Source: Streptomyces sannanensis | Lineage (GTDB): Bacteria > Actinomycetota > Actinomycetes > Streptomycetales > Streptomycetaceae | Assembly (NCBI RefSeq): GCF_039536205.1 | Contig: NZ_BAAAYL010000001.1 | Span: forward strand, 7,345,354 to 7,409,353 | Direction of reading: 5' to 3' | Length of the DNA: 64,000 nucleotides | Part shown: positions 43,876-53,538 of the stretch, in pieces | Position numbering within the stretch: the stretch's first letter is position 1 | Layout: each line of letters opens with the position of its first letter | Translations under genes and position numbers: made by a program | Notes under the pieces: generated by a model | Told to the model about the DNA's origin: nothing | Databases searched by the model: none | Seen by the model: the letters and a program-made list of their open reading frames with translations, nothing else

Positions 43876-44105
43876 GAGCGATGCAATGGCCAGGCCGGCG
43901 CCCGCCGACCCGCCCCCGAGCCCGCGCGGAGGCGAGCCCGTCGCTGGTGTTCGCCACGATCAGTTCATGCTGCAGCTCGGCGATTATCTCAAGCCTTCCG
44001 GCGCCTGTCCTCGATGTTCAGCAAGGCTGCCGGAAGCCGTGTGATCTGTGGTTGTGACGTGGTTATCTCCCGCTTCATCCATGACGTTGATGAAGGGGAG
44101 GCGCC

Positions 44106-45212
44106 ATGCTCGTACAGCGTGTCGTGTTGCCGACGGTGCGGGTGGACTCGTGGACGGTGCTGGGGGACGACGACGTTCCCGTGGAGCCGATCGAGCGCTA
44201 CCTGGCCTATCTGACGGACGTCGACAGATCGCCCAACACCGTCAGGGCGTACGCCTACGACCTCAAGGACTACTGGACGTTCCTGGCCCACCGGGGACTG
44301 GACTGGCGTGAGGTCCGCCTGGAGGACCTGGGTGAGTACGTCGTCTGGCTGCAGCTGCCGCCGTCGGGCCGCAAGGGGCAGATCGCGGTGCTGCCCTCGG
44401 TGGAGCCGCACGTCAGCGCGTCCACGGTCAACCGCAAGCTGTCGGCACTGTCCGCGTTCTACGCCCACCAGTTGCGACACGGTGTCGATGTCGGTGATCT
44501 GCTGACGACCCTGCAGCCGCCCGGACGCCGGGGCGGCTGGAAGCCGTTCCTGCACCACATCAGCCCCGGCCGGCCCCAGCCTCGGCGAACGATCTCGCTG
44601 AAGGTCCCGAAGAAGCTGCCGCGCGTGCTTACGACGGCGGAGATGCAGGCCATCCTGGACGCCTGCGATCACCTGCGTGACCGCTTCCTGTTCGCTCTGC
44701 TCCATGAGACCGGGATGCGGATCGGCGAGGCCCTCGGCCTGCGGCATGCCGACATCGCCGCAGCCGAGCGGGAAGTCACGGTCGTTCCCCGGAACAACGC
44801 CAACCGGGCCAGGTCGAAGTCGCGCGAGCAGAGATCCATCCCGGTCAGCGCCGAGCTGCTGCGGCTGTGGAGCGACTACCTGCACGCCGAGTACGGAGAT
44901 CTCGACAGCGACTACGTGTTCGTGAACCTCTTCGCTGAGCCGCGCGGACAGGCCCTGTCCTATCCGGCCGTCTACGACCTGGTGCTCCGGCTGCGGCGCC
45001 GCACCGGCATCGCCTTCGACCCGCACTGGTGCCGGCACACCGCGGCCACCCGGGCACTGCGTGACGGGGTCCCGATCGAGGTCGTCTCGAAGCTGCTCGG
45101 ACATTCCTCGGTCACCACGACGTCGGCGGTTTACGGGCATCTGACCGTCGAGGACGCCCGCCGCGTCCTGGAGAAGGCCGGCTGGTTCCGGGGCACGGAG
45201 GTGCAGTTGTGA
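44106..45212 (+). CDS. tnpA: Tn554-type tyrosine recombinase TnpA
   Basis: A 368-residue tyrosine recombinase with the full catalytic set: Arg205 (ETGMRIGEALGL), His307 and Arg310 (DPHWCRHTAA), His333 (LLGHSSVTTT) and the nucleophile Tyr343 (SAVYGHLT). The N-terminal SAM-like domain binds the core site. Its stop overlaps the GTG of the next recombinase (GTGA), and a third small gene follows, the tnpA-tnpB-tnpC arrangement of Tn554-like site-specific transposons. Start ATG 44106 follows AAGGGGAGGCGCC. Confidence 0.92.
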   Translation: MLVQRVVLPTVRVDSWTVLGDDDVPVEPIERYLAYLTDVDRSPNTVRAYAYDLKDYWTFLAHRGLDWREVRLEDLGEYVVWLQLPPSGRKGQIAVLPSVEPHVSASTVNRKLSALSAFYAHQLRHGVDVGDLLTTLQPPGRRGGWKPFLHHISPGRPQPRRTISLKVPKKLPRVLTTAEMQAILDACDHLRDRFLFALLHETGMRIGEALGLRHADIAAAEREVTVVPRNNANRARSKSREQRSIPVSAELLRLWSDYLHAEYGDLDSDYVFVNLFAEPRGQALSYPAVYDLVLRLRRRTGIAFDPHWCRHTAATRALRDGVPIEVVSKLLGHSSVTTTSAVYGHLTVEDARRVLEKAGWFRGTEVQL

Positions 45213-47470
45213 ACGCCGTCCCAAATCCGCACGAGGACCGTCCTCCCCGGCCTGCGGGCCTGCTGGAGAAGCTCATGTCCGCGATTCGCCCTGAGTTCCG
45301 GCAAAACGACCTGGTCTTCGACCCCCGCCACCCAGTCTTCGGCGGTCCTGCCTGCGCCGTCGAGGGGTGCGACCGACCGGCCCGCAGCAACCGCATGTGC
45401 TGGGGGCACTCGGTGCGCTGGACCCGCGAAGGCAGGCCCGAGCTGGAGACGTTCCTTGTGACCACGCCCGCACGCTGGGTCGGACACCGGCTGCTGGACG
45501 CTTGTGCGGTCGACGGCTGCCGCTACGGACTCCACAGCCACGGCATGTGTCAACGCCACTGGCGGCAGTGGAAGCGGTGTGGGAGCCCGCCGATGACGGC
45601 ATGGCAGACCTCCACGGCTCCGCTGCCCGTTCCGTCACCGCTGCCCGAGGTCTGCCGGATCAGCTACTGCGACCTGTGGGTGAGGGGAACCTCGGTGTTC
45701 TGCACGGGACACGACGGCCGCTGGAAGGCGCTCGGACGCCCCGACATCGAGGACTTCACCGCCTCCTACGAGGAGAGCGGACCCGGCGGGTCCGAGCACA
45801 TCGACCTGCGCAGACTGCCCATGCAGCTACGCCTGGAGATGCAGTACGCGCTGCAGTGCCGCCATGACGAAGCCACCAAGAAGATCAGGCCCGCATGGGC
45901 CCAGCGCCTCGTCAACGCCCTCGCCGACGCCCAGGTCCGGTCTCTTCTCGACGAGCCGGAAGAGTTCTGGAAGACCTTCCGCGGTCCGACCGGCAACTGG
46001 GCCACGGGCTGGGGCACTTTCCTTCTTGGCGCCCGCCGACGCATCGAGGAACTGGTATACGGTCGCGGCTGGGAGGCGGAATACCCCCGCCCCGTCTGGC
46101 GGCTGCGCAATCTCGGCATCGTCCACTCGCACACATCGACGATCACCTTCGAGGAGATCACCCAGCCCTGGCTGCGGGATCTGGCCAAGCGCTGGGCACG
46201 CTGGCGGCTGTCCGGCGGCATCAGCGCCAGCACCGTACGCGCGGGAGTGCGCATGGTCGCCCGGTTCTCCGCGTTCCTCCCGGCAGAGGTGACCGGACTC
46301 GCCCAAGTCGACCGCGCCCTGCTCGAACGCTACCTGGCAGATCTCCATGCTGCGATGGGCGGCCGCAGCACACACAACGCGCACATCAGCAACCTGAACA
46401 CCTTCCTGCGCACGATCCGCGTGCACCGCTGGGACGAGGCACTGCCGGGCAATGCGGCCTTCGTCCCCGAGGACTACCCCACGCCGCCGCCCCTGCTGCC
46501 CCGATCCGTGGCCGAGCATGTCATGGCCCAGCTGGAAGACCCCGCCAACCTCGCCCGCTGGCAGGACCCCGCACGACGGCTGATCACGCTCGTCCTCATG
46601 CGTTGTGGGTTGCGCATCACCGACGCCATCAACCTGCCGCTCGACCCCGTCGTCCATGATGCCGAAGGCGCCCCCTACCTGCGCTACTTCAACCACAAGA
46701 TGAAGCGCGAGGCACTGGTCCCCATCGACGAAGAACTCGAACAACAGCTCCGTGACCACCAGCGCCGAATCCTGGAAGAGCGGCCCGAGGGGGTGTCGGT
46801 CCTCTTCCCCCGCGCCGACGCGAACCTCCGCGGTGACAGACCGATCAGCACCTCCGGCTACCGGATCTCGCTGGCCGAATGGCTCCAACGCTGCGCAACC
46901 CGCGACGAGTTGGGTCGACCAGCACACATCACCCCGCATCAGTTCCGGCATACCCTGGGCACCAGGCTGATCAACAAGGACGTACCGCAGGAGGTCGTCC
47001 GTCAGATCCTTGATCACACCTCGGCCCAGATGACCGCCCACTACGCGCGGCTGTCGGACAACACCGTCCGTCGGCACTGGGAGAAGGCTCGCAAGGTCAA
47101 CGCCCAAGGCGAGACCGTTGCCCTGGACCCAGCCGGCCCTCTCGCGGAGGCGGCCTGGGCCAAACAGAGACTCTCCCGGGCTACGCAGGCCCTGCCCAAC
47201 GGCTACTGCGGACTACCGATGGTGCAGTCCTGCCCGCACGCCAACTCGTGTCTGACCTGCCCGATGTTCATCACGACCGCCGAGTTCCTGCCCCAGCACC
47301 GTGAACAGCGCCAGCAGACCCTGCAGATCATCTCCGCTGCCGAAGCCCGTGGGCAGAAGCGGCTCGTGGAGATGAACAGGCAGGTCGCCGACAACCTGGA
47401 GAAGATCATCACAACGCTTGAAGACGACGGGCAGCCAGGCACCGGTGAGGCGGACGCTGATGCCTCCTGA
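45209..47470 (+). CDS. tnpB: Tn554-type large tyrosine recombinase TnpB
   Basis: A 753-residue integrase. The N-terminal third has several Cys/His clusters that look like zinc-binding modules (CAVEGCDRPARSNRMCWGH; CAVDGCRYGLHSHGMCQRHW). The C-terminal recombinase domain shows the catalytic Arg (LMRCGLRITDAINLP), HQFRHTLG and the Tyr in HTSAQMTAHYARL. A further Cys cluster near the end (CPHANSCLTCPMF) is typical of TnpB of this family. It overlaps tnpA at its start and tnpC at its end. Confidence 0.9.
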   Translation: MNAVPNPHEDRPPRPAGLLEKLMSAIRPEFRQNDLVFDPRHPVFGGPACAVEGCDRPARSNRMCWGHSVRWTREGRPELETFLVTTPARWVGHRLLDACAVDGCRYGLHSHGMCQRHWRQWKRCGSPPMTAWQTSTAPLPVPSPLPEVCRISYCDLWVRGTSVFCTGHDGRWKALGRPDIEDFTASYEESGPGGSEHIDLRRLPMQLRLEMQYALQCRHDEATKKIRPAWAQRLVNALADAQVRSLLDEPEEFWKTFRGPTGNWATGWGTFLLGARRRIEELVYGRGWEAEYPRPVWRLRNLGIVHSHTSTITFEEITQPWLRDLAKRWARWRLSGGISASTVRAGVRMVARFSAFLPAEVTGLAQVDRALLERYLADLHAAMGGRSTHNAHISNLNTFLRTIRVHRWDEALPGNAAFVPEDYPTPPPLLPRSVAEHVMAQLEDPANLARWQDPARRLITLVLMRCGLRITDAINLPLDPVVHDAEGAPYLRYFNHKMKREALVPIDEELEQQLRDHQRRILEERPEGVSVLFPRADANLRGDRPISTSGYRISLAEWLQRCATRDELGRPAHITPHQFRHTLGTRLINKDVPQEVVRQILDHTSAQMTAHYARLSDNTVRRHWEKARKVNAQGETVALDPAGPLAEAAWAKQRLSRATQALPNGYCGLPMVQSCPHANSCLTCPMFITTAEFLPQHREQRQQTLQIISAAEARGQKRLVEMNRQVADNLEKIITTLEDDGQPGTGEADADAS

Positions 47471-47852
47471 GACCAGCGCTGCACCGCTCGTCACCGCCGC
47501 CCGCAAGCGGCACGAACTGACGCGGTCCAAGGCCATCCAGGCACTGCGCGAACTCGACCGCACCGGAGCCCCGGTGTCCTTCGAGGGTGTCGCCCGTCGC
47601 GCGGGCGTCTCACGTTCGTGGCTGTACTCCCAGCCCGACATCCGCGCCGAGATCGAACGGCTCCGTGACGCCATCGGACGTTCTCCCTCACCACCGATTC
47701 CCGCCGCCCAGCGCTCCTCCGACGCCTCGCTTCACGCTCGCCTGGAGGCCGCCCTGGAACGGAACCGGCAACTCACCGAGGATAACCAGCGCCTGCGTCG
47801 GCAACTTGCTCACGCGCTCGGCGAGCAGCGAGCCTCAACTACGCGCTCGTGA
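47460..47852 (+). CDS. tnpC: Tn554-type accessory protein TnpC (DUF6262-like)
   Basis: A 130-residue protein with an N-terminal helix-turn-helix-like part (SFEGVARRAGVSRSWLYSQP) and a C-terminal coiled coil (LEAALERNRQLTEDNQRLRR). The ATG at 47460 lies inside the end of tnpB (11-bp overlap) with GTGAGG in front. In Tn554 the third gene aids transposition and orientation. It is followed by a strong terminator. Confidence 0.88.
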   Translation: MPPETSAAPLVTAARKRHELTRSKAIQALRELDRTGAPVSFEGVARRAGVSRSWLYSQPDIRAEIERLRDAIGRSPSPPIPAAQRSSDASLHARLEAALERNRQLTEDNQRLRRQLAHALGEQRASTTRS

Positions 47853-47916
47853 GACGTTGCGCTTCATCTGGCGGGTTTGCAGTCGATCTGGAGGACTGTG
47901 CGGGAGCAGTCGAGAA

Positions 47917-47955
47917 CCGCCGTGCCGGGGCTCGGTGGCGGCCCCGGCACGGCGG
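47917..47955. terminator. Terminator between tnpC and acetyltransferase
   Basis: CCGCCGTGCCGGGGC (47917-47931) and its exact complement (47941-47955) form a 15-bp stem with a 9-nt loop between two convergent genes. Confidence 0.85.
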
Positions 47956-47962
47956 GCTTTGA

Positions 47963-48472
47963 CTAGATGCCGAACGGTGCGGCGTAGTGGACGGTGCCGC
48001 TGGGCAGCGGGTGGTCGGCGTCGAGGGTGAGGGCCATCATGGCCTCATCCGGGACGTCGATGCTGAGTCCGATGCCGTACTTGGAAGCGCGAGTGAAGCC
48101 GAACCGCGGGTAGTACGTCGGGTGTCCGAGGACGGTGACGAAGTGCTCGCCCAGCTCCTTGGCGGCCTGCAACGAGGCGCGGATTACCGCAGAGCCAGCG
48201 CCGGTCTTCTGGTACTTGGGCCAGACGGCGACGGGGCCCAGGCACAGGGCCGGGGTGTCGTCGATGTGGCAGCGGGTCAGCAACGCGTGGCCGATGAGCT
48301 TGCCGTCGTGGTCGGTGGCGACGATGGACAGTCCTTCGATCCACGAGGGGTCGGCGCGCAGGGCGTCGACGAGGTCGGCCTCCAACGGAGTGTCAAACGC
48401 GGCAAGGCTGATGTCGCGAATGGTGGGGATGTCCGCGCTGGTCTCAGCACGCGTGATCCAGTTAATGCTCAC
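47963..48472 (-). CDS. GNAT family N-acetyltransferase (YhbS-like)
   Basis: A 169-residue acetyltransferase. The acetyl-CoA loop is YQKTGAGSAVIRASLQAA and the family's TVLGHPTYYPRFGFTRASKY segment is present, which is the YhbS pattern. The ATG at 48472 begins MSINWITRAETS. It lies just after the transposition genes in convergent orientation and could be cargo of the Tn554-like element, but the ends of the element were not found. Resistance-type or housekeeping roles are both open. Confidence 0.85.
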   Translation of the reverse strand: MSINWITRAETSADIPTIRDISLAAFDTPLEADLVDALRADPSWIEGLSIVATDHDGKLIGHALLTRCHIDDTPALCLGPVAVWPKYQKTGAGSAVIRASLQAAKELGEHFVTVLGHPTYYPRFGFTRASKYGIGLSIDVPDEAMMALTLDADHPLPSGTVHYAAPFGI

Positions 48473-48834
48473 GATGGATGGAGATCCGTTTCATGGTTGG
48501 TTCGTATCGGTATTGCCCCGCGAGCTCACGCTCCCAGCGAGGCGAATCCAGATGAGGTCAGGCCGCAACCCGGGACGTGAGGGTGGTCCAGGCAGAGCAC
48601 ATGGCAGTGGCCTTGAGCGCGGTCATCAACCTCACCTCCCAACTTCCTCGATCTGGATCAGACACGAACGTCAGACACCGTATCACCCCGTCAAATTCGA
48701 CCGCTCACGCACCAGCGCATCAGGTCGACTTCAAACCCACCAGATGAAGGCAATGCTCAGCTGGGGCCCCGAACCCAGCTCACCGCATCGCGCTTCAGTA
48801 ACGATCGACCCGTGCTGAGCGGCGCTCGAAAGGG
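48473..48834. other. Intergenic, nothing recognised
   Basis: A stretch between the acetyltransferase start and a decayed resolvase. Open frames have no family motifs. One border of the Tn554-like element may lie here. Confidence 0.4.
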
Positions 48835-49265
48835 TCACGCGGCCAGGTCGAAGACACCGTCCTTGACCTGGCCGCCCAGGTCACAGCCCTGCTTGATCGG
48901 CGAGCTTGAGATAACCGCCAGCACCGACAGCATCCCGAACATCGCTCGGCCTTCCATCGTGGAGGTGTCGATGCCTGTTCGATGGCGTGCATCCCGATGC
49001 CACACTCGCGCAGCTCGGCGCCAAGGGTTACCGGGTGCAGGACGGAGCGGGAGAGCTGGTCGAGCCGGGTGACCTTCAACATGTCGCACTCACACAGCAA
49101 CTGGAGGACGAGGTCGAGCTTCGGCCGGGACGCCTTCGCACCGCCCGCGGTGTCGACGTGCATGTTGTCGCGGTCGACACCTGCCCGCAGCAGGGCGTCC
49201 GCGACGTCCCCGCCAGGCGCAGCGCGATGCTGGACGAGTTGGTCGCCGAGGACACTGGCGACAGT
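48835..49265 (-). pseudogene. Serine resolvase/invertase pseudogene
   Basis: A resolvase is read across frames: DDQLVQH-like start, then ALLRAGVDRDNMHVDTAGGA KASRPKLDL, LKVTRLDQLSRSVLHPVTLG AELRE, and after a frameshift GIDTSTMEGRAMFGMLSVLA. The motif order matches the catalytic domain of Tn3-type resolvases. The catalytic Ser region at the very N-terminus and the C-terminal HTH are missing. Its 5' end joins an unrelated flavoprotein fragment. Confidence 0.75.
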
Positions 49266-49375
49266 GCGACGCGGACACCGCGTCGAGCGAGCAAGATCGC
49301 CGCGGCGCTGCCGGCGAGGCTGACTCCGCTGATGACGACGTCGTAGTCGTAAACCGCGCTCTCAGGCTTGGTCAT
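49266..49375 (-). pseudogene. FAD-dependent oxidoreductase N-terminal fragment
   Basis: The ATG at 49375 opens YDVVISGVSLAGSAAAILLA-like sequence (GVSLAGSAAAILLARRGVRV), the dinucleotide-binding start of a flavoprotein monooxygenase, with one Gly of the motif replaced by Val. After ~37 residues it runs into the resolvase remnant. No further part of the enzyme is found. Confidence 0.65.
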
Positions 49376-49469
49376 GCGCTGATCGCCCCCTTCGGGGTGT
49401 GGTGCCGTTCGTGGGGGTGGCAGCCCCATCGCCCCGTCGCCGACGACCAGCTCCGGGTCGCGCATGGCA

Positions 49470-49829
49470 TCAGTCAGTGTCGAGGCCGTCGATCAGGCGG
49501 TTGAGGAACCGTGTGAAGGTGGCTTCGGGGGTGAGGGGGCGTCCGGGAGTGGATAGGGCTTCGGCAAGTTCCGGGTGGCAGCCGTCGGCGGCGACAGCGG
49601 CGAGGTAGCGGGCCTCGGCTGCGGCCCTGTCCGGGAATCGTGAGACTGCGGCCTGCGCGATCTCGTGGGCGACATGCCCGGCCACGAATGCGGCGAGCTG
49701 GGCGAAGACCTCCAGCTTCGCCGCACCGTTCAGCCCGGTGGGCTGCAGGACGGCGAGCGCGTGTTCCAGGAAGGCCAGCGTGTTGGTCGCCCGCAGGAAC
49801 GATCTCCCTGACACTTGATGGGAGACCAT
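49470..49829 (-). pseudogene. TetR regulator C-terminal fragment
   Basis: The sequence from about residue 15 (NTLAFLEHALAVLQPTGLNG, then AAFVAGHVAHEIAQAA) matches the C-terminal ligand domain of TetR-type regulators with a TetR_C-like end (FTRFLNRLIDGLD). The DNA-binding N-terminus is absent and no suitable start or ribosome site is seen. It may be translated from ATG 49829, but would not bind DNA. Confidence 0.65.
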
Positions 49830-49845
49830 CCGCGTCGCAACTGCT

Positions 49846-50268
49846 CTACTTGCTCAGCAACGCCGCAAGCCGGGCGGCGGTCTTCTCGCCCGCTCGCTGC
49901 TTGACGAAGCCTTCTTTGGCAGCCGCACGAAGCCTCACCTTCGAGCTGTTCTCCGTGCCCTTTGTCACCAGCGCGGTGACCACTACAGGATTCATGCCCC
50001 TGGCACCGCCACTGGCAACGACACGGATCATCTCCTGGTCCCTGCCAGGCTCCACATGCGTAGGCCCCACTGGCCGCCCTGCCCCTTCGAGCACTCTGAC
50101 GACGCGCTTTACGGCATCGTCGAACGGCAAGGGGATGACAAGGTCGACCTCATGGACGTTCTTCCTCATCAGCTTGGCCACAAGCCCAATCAAGCGACCG
50201 CTGCCCCCACCCACGGCAGCCAGTGCAGCAAGCTCTTCAGCCAGGATTTGGTCCTCGTTCTGGTCCAC
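49846..50268 (-). CDS. Hypothetical protein (140 aa)
   Basis: A soluble protein with a start at GTG 50268 after a GGTGGGGG stretch. It has a small N-terminal helix (ILAEELAALAAVGGGSGRLI) and a central strand-helix part (VHEVDLVIPLPFDDAVKRVV RVLEGAG). I do not recognise the family. It lies between fragments, but its own frame and codon use are normal. Confidence 0.55.
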   Translation of the reverse strand: MDQNEDQILAEELAALAAVGGGSGRLIGLVAKLMRKNVHEVDLVIPLPFDDAVKRVVRVLEGAGRPVGPTHVEPGRDQEMIRVVASGGARGMNPVVVTALVTKGTENSSKVRLRAAAKEGFVKQRAGEKTAARLAALLSK

Positions 50269-50361
50269 GCGCCCCCACCCTTCACTGCCTGACCTGTCTG
50301 TGCAATCAGCCACGGGCGTTGTGAGCTTGCTCCGCTTTGACAGACACCATCGGTGTGGTGA

Positions 50362-50615
50362 TCAGGCCGCGAGGACGGTCTCGTACTCGGCGGGACTGCG
50401 GTAGCCGAGGCTGCTGTGCAGCCTGCGTATGTTGTACCAGCTCTCGATCCACTCGAAGATCGCGGTCCTGGCCGTTGCCCGGCTCGGCCACGGCCGGTCG
50501 CCAAGCAACTCCCGCTTCAGGGTGGCGAAGAAGGACTCAGCGAGGGCGTTGTCCCAGCACTGCCCAGTGCGGCCGACCGAAAGTCGGACACCGAACTCGG
50601 CTACAAGGCGAACCG
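50362..50615 (-). mobile_element. IS3-family transposase OrfB 3' fragment
   Basis: The end of an IS3-type DDE transposase is intact in frame: QCWDNALAESFFATLKRELL (with the catalytic Glu helix), then WIESWYNIRRLHSSLGYRSP AEYE. OrfA and the first part of OrfB are missing; upstream the frame becomes noncoding and includes the repeat at 50682. Confidence 0.8.
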
Positions 50616-50681
50616 GGTCTCGCAGGCCTGGTTCGCGTGCCGGTCCTGCGGATTCGTTGATCACGCAGACCGATGGGGGCA

Positions 50682-50715
50682 CCTCCCGCTCGAGCGAAGC
50701 CGAGAGTGGGGGAGG
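50682..50715. repeat. Streptomyces dispersed hairpin repeat
   Basis: The 34-bp stretch runs from CCTCCCGCTCGAGCGAAGCC to GTGGGGGAGG. I recognise this CTCGAGCGAAGCCGAG core with CTCCC/GGGAG arms as a widespread dispersed foldback element in Streptomyces genomes. It forms a long imperfect hairpin. Confidence 0.6.
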
Positions 50716-50922
50716 CTCCCGCAACATCCGCGCTCGTGCGTGGCAGTTGTGGCGACGCGAGGTCGAGTCAACGGCCCCTGCCCCACCACCGGAGCGCACG
50801 CGCCGGGGCGGGGCTGGACGCAAACGCAGCATCACCGCCAGTGACGCCCGTTGTGCAAGCCCGGGACTTTAGTCCCGATTAGTTGACAGGCCTGGCCTGC
50901 GAGTCCGCAGGGAACGGCGACC

Positions 50923-51126
50923 CCCCGCATCGAAGCCCCCGTCGCCCTCCTGCGCACCGGTACAGAGCAGCCCATCGCCTTCCCCGAGACCTGCCCGCAG
51001 TGCGGCTCCGGTATCGACACCTCCGAGCAGCGCTGGCGCTGTGAACGCGGCCGCGACTGCCACCTGGTCGCCTCCGTCTCCTACGCCGTAGGCCGCGATC
51101 AGTTCGACATCGAGGGCTACCGCGGG
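50923..51126 (+). pseudogene. NAD-dependent DNA ligase (LigA) zinc-finger fragment
   Basis: The plus strand reads [20 protein letters not shown], then [20 protein letters not shown], then [22 protein letters not shown]. This is the end of the OB-fold, the four-Cys zinc finger and the start of the HhH region of a bacterial NAD-dependent DNA ligase. Nothing before or after it belongs to ligA, so it is an isolated fragment of a second ligase copy, probably from a plasmid or phage. Confidence 0.75.
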
Positions 51127-51245
51127 CCGCGCTCAGTAATCGATGGCGGCGCGGTCTGGAACCTGAATCACCGGGTTGTGCGTCGTATCGGGCACGTCAT
51201 GCATGGCTGCGGGGCGGGGACGGTTCCAAGGCTGATGGGTGGGAC

Positions 51246-52280
51246 GTGGTGGGACGAGCGAACAGTTGTGTGACGCCGACGGCGAAGACCGCACCGCACC
51301 GGCGGTGGCTGCTTCACGTCGACCGGTGGTGGGGCAAGAACACGCAAGGCCGGTCACCCTGGGCGCGTGGCCGTGTTCTCGCGTCGCTCGCGGTTCTGGT
51401 CGCCGGGCTGCAGGCATTCCACTCTGCCGTGCCCAACACCGTGGGCCGCTTTGGTAGCCTGCTGGAGACGTTTCTGCCCTGGCTCGGCCTGCCCGTTCTG
51501 TTGATGCTCGGCCTGGCGCTGCTTCGCCGCTCGGCCACCGCGCTGGTCGCCCTGTTGTTGCCCGCAGCCGTCTGGGCGAACCTCTTCGGCGGGTTGCTCC
51601 TCGACGAGGACTGCGGCGTACCCGACATCATGGCGGTCCAGCACAACGTCAGTGACGAGAACACCGACCCCGTGGGAACAGCGCGCGCCCTGATCAGGTC
51701 CGCACCGGATCTCATCGCTCTTCAAGAACTGACACCCTCCGCAGCGCCGCTCTACGAGACAGTGCTGGCATCGGACTACCCTCACCACGCGGTCCGGGGA
51801 ACTGTCGGACTCTGGTCGAAGTACCCGCTGGCAGACGTCCGGTCGTTGGACATCAAGCCAGAGGGGATCGGGGACGACTGGAGTCGTGGGCTGCGCTCCA
51901 GCGCACAGACGCCGTGGGGCGACATCGCGGTGTACGTGGCCCACCTGCCCTCGGTCCGTGTCCGAATGAGCGGTTTCAGCTCCGGCCGGCGGGACGAAAG
52001 CGCCGGATTGCTGGGCGCGGCCATCGCCGCCGAGGAGCTGGACGAAGTGATCCTGCTGGGTGACCTCAACAGCACGGTGGACGACCGTGGACTGGCCCCG
52101 GTCACCTCGCAGATGAATTCCGCACGGCGAGGCTTCGCCTTCAGCTGGCCTGCAGCCTTCCCCTTGTCCCGGATCGACCACGTCCTGACTCGCTCGGCGA
52201 CCGTCACGGGCATCCGGACCCTGCCGGCCACCGGCAGCGACCACCTGCCGATCGCCGCCGGCATCAAGCTCGGACCGTGA
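51246..52280 (+). CDS. VanJ-like membrane endonuclease/exonuclease/phosphatase family protein
   Basis: A 344-residue protein with three N-terminal membrane helices ([59 protein letters not shown]) and an external EEP-superfamily phosphatase domain: [19 protein letters not shown] (metal-binding Glu), [13 protein letters not shown] and [11 protein letters not shown]. This layout is that of VanJ of Streptomyces coelicolor, which confers teicoplanin resistance. GTG 51246 is the assumed start. It is flanked by IS debris and seems the only intact gene there. Confidence 0.82.
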   Translation: MVGRANSCVTPTAKTAPHRRWLLHVDRWWGKNTQGRSPWARGRVLASLAVLVAGLQAFHSAVPNTVGRFGSLLETFLPWLGLPVLLMLGLALLRRSATALVALLLPAAVWANLFGGLLLDEDCGVPDIMAVQHNVSDENTDPVGTARALIRSAPDLIALQELTPSAAPLYETVLASDYPHHAVRGTVGLWSKYPLADVRSLDIKPEGIGDDWSRGLRSSAQTPWGDIAVYVAHLPSVRVRMSGFSSGRRDESAGLLGAAIAAEELDEVILLGDLNSTVDDRGLAPVTSQMNSARRGFAFSWPAAFPLSRIDHVLTRSATVTGIRTLPATGSDHLPIAAGIKLGP

Positions 52281-52409
52281 TTGGCTCTGCTCACGAGTTT
52301 CGAGTTTCGACAGCGGTTGTTCAGCGCATTGGGTTCTGGCTCGCTTTCCGTGAAGGCGGCACGCTGGGTGACGGCTGACGCCCGGATCAACCTCCCGAAG
52401 TTTGCCTGA

Positions 52410-52889
52410 ACGCCGCTCGGCTATCAGGGCAGTTACGGCATTTTCAGCGCCTACATCAGGAAGAAGCGCACCTCGCCCCGCCCGGTCACCGCACAGCCGC
52501 CAGCACCCCGCGTGGTGACCAAGTGGATCCTCAGCCGCCCAGAATCCCTGTCCGAGACAGAACAACTCCGGCTCAAAGCAGTCCTGGCCAACTGCCCCGA
52601 ACTCGAAGCCCTCACCGGACACGTCCGACCCTTCGCTCAGATGCTCACCGAGCGCCAGGGCGAACGGCTCCCCGCATGGCTCGACGCCGTCCGCAAGGAC
52701 GACCTGCCCAGCCTCCACACGCTAGCCGCAGGGATTGACCGCGACCGCGAGGCCGTCATCGCGGGCCTGACCCTGCCCTGGAACTCGGGCGTCGTTGAAG
52801 GGCACGTCAACCGGATCAAGATGCTCAAGCGCCAGATGTTCGGCCGCGCAGGCTTCGCGCTCCTTCGCAAGCGAGTCCTCCTTGCGTAA
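52410..52889 (+). mobile_element. ISL3-family transposase 3' fragment
   Basis: The frame from GYQGSYGIFSAYIRKKRTSP through VTKWILSRPESLSETEQLRL to TLPWNSGVVEGHVNRIKMLK RQMFGRAGF is the C-terminal half of an ISL3-type DDE transposase with its final Glu motif (SGVVEGHVN). The stop at 52889 is natural. The N-terminal half is missing. Confidence 0.8.
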
Positions 52890-53009
52890 CAGCCTGGCCG
52901 AGCATCGCGAAGATCCAGTGTCTGGCCGTGGATGTCGCGCGAGTGCCAGGATGCGTGTCGGAGCGCAGACGGATGTGGAGGAAACGCATGCGCGCGTTGT
53001 TGGCAATGC

Positions 53010-53241
53010 GTAAGCGGAGTACACGAACGCCATCGAGTCCGTCAATGCCCGCATCCGCAAGGTCGTGCGAGCCCGGGGCCACTTCCCGACCGAGGCCGCC
53101 TCCCTCAAGTGTGTCTACGTGGCACTGATGAGCCTGGACCCCACCGGGAAGGGCCGCAAGAGGTGGACCATGCGCTGGAAGGCGCCGTTGAACGCCTTCC
53201 AGATCGCCCTTGAGGGCCGCCTCACCACCAGCACTCACTGA
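53010..53241 (+). mobile_element. IS256-family transposase 3' fragment
   Basis: The sequence TNAIESVNARIRKVVRARGH FPTEAASLKCVY and LMSLDPTGKGRKRWTMRWKA PLNAF is the end of an IS256-type transposase, including the catalytic-Glu helix (NAIESVNARIRK). It begins out of noncoding sequence and ends in a stop at 53241. Only about the last 75 residues remain. Confidence 0.8.
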
Positions 53242-53538
53242 CCAGTTCAACTACGTGCAGGCGGCCTTTGCACCATCGGCATGCGCTCCCGGGCCAGCCT
53301 GCGGCCGTCCGACGTCCTGGCGCGTCATCACAGGGCAAGGCGGAGTGGAAGAGCTGGCCGGGGGCTTGGCCGGCGCCGGGGGTCACTCGTTTGGAGGGTG
53401 AGCGGAAGCCGGCCTGTACCTGAACGTCTTTACCCAGGAACATTTCTGTACAGGGCATTTGTAGCGTGATGGCCCTTGTCTGTGGTCCGGGTCGTGGGCC
53501 GGTTGTCGTTTCGTCGCAGATGGGAGGGGTCTCGTTTG

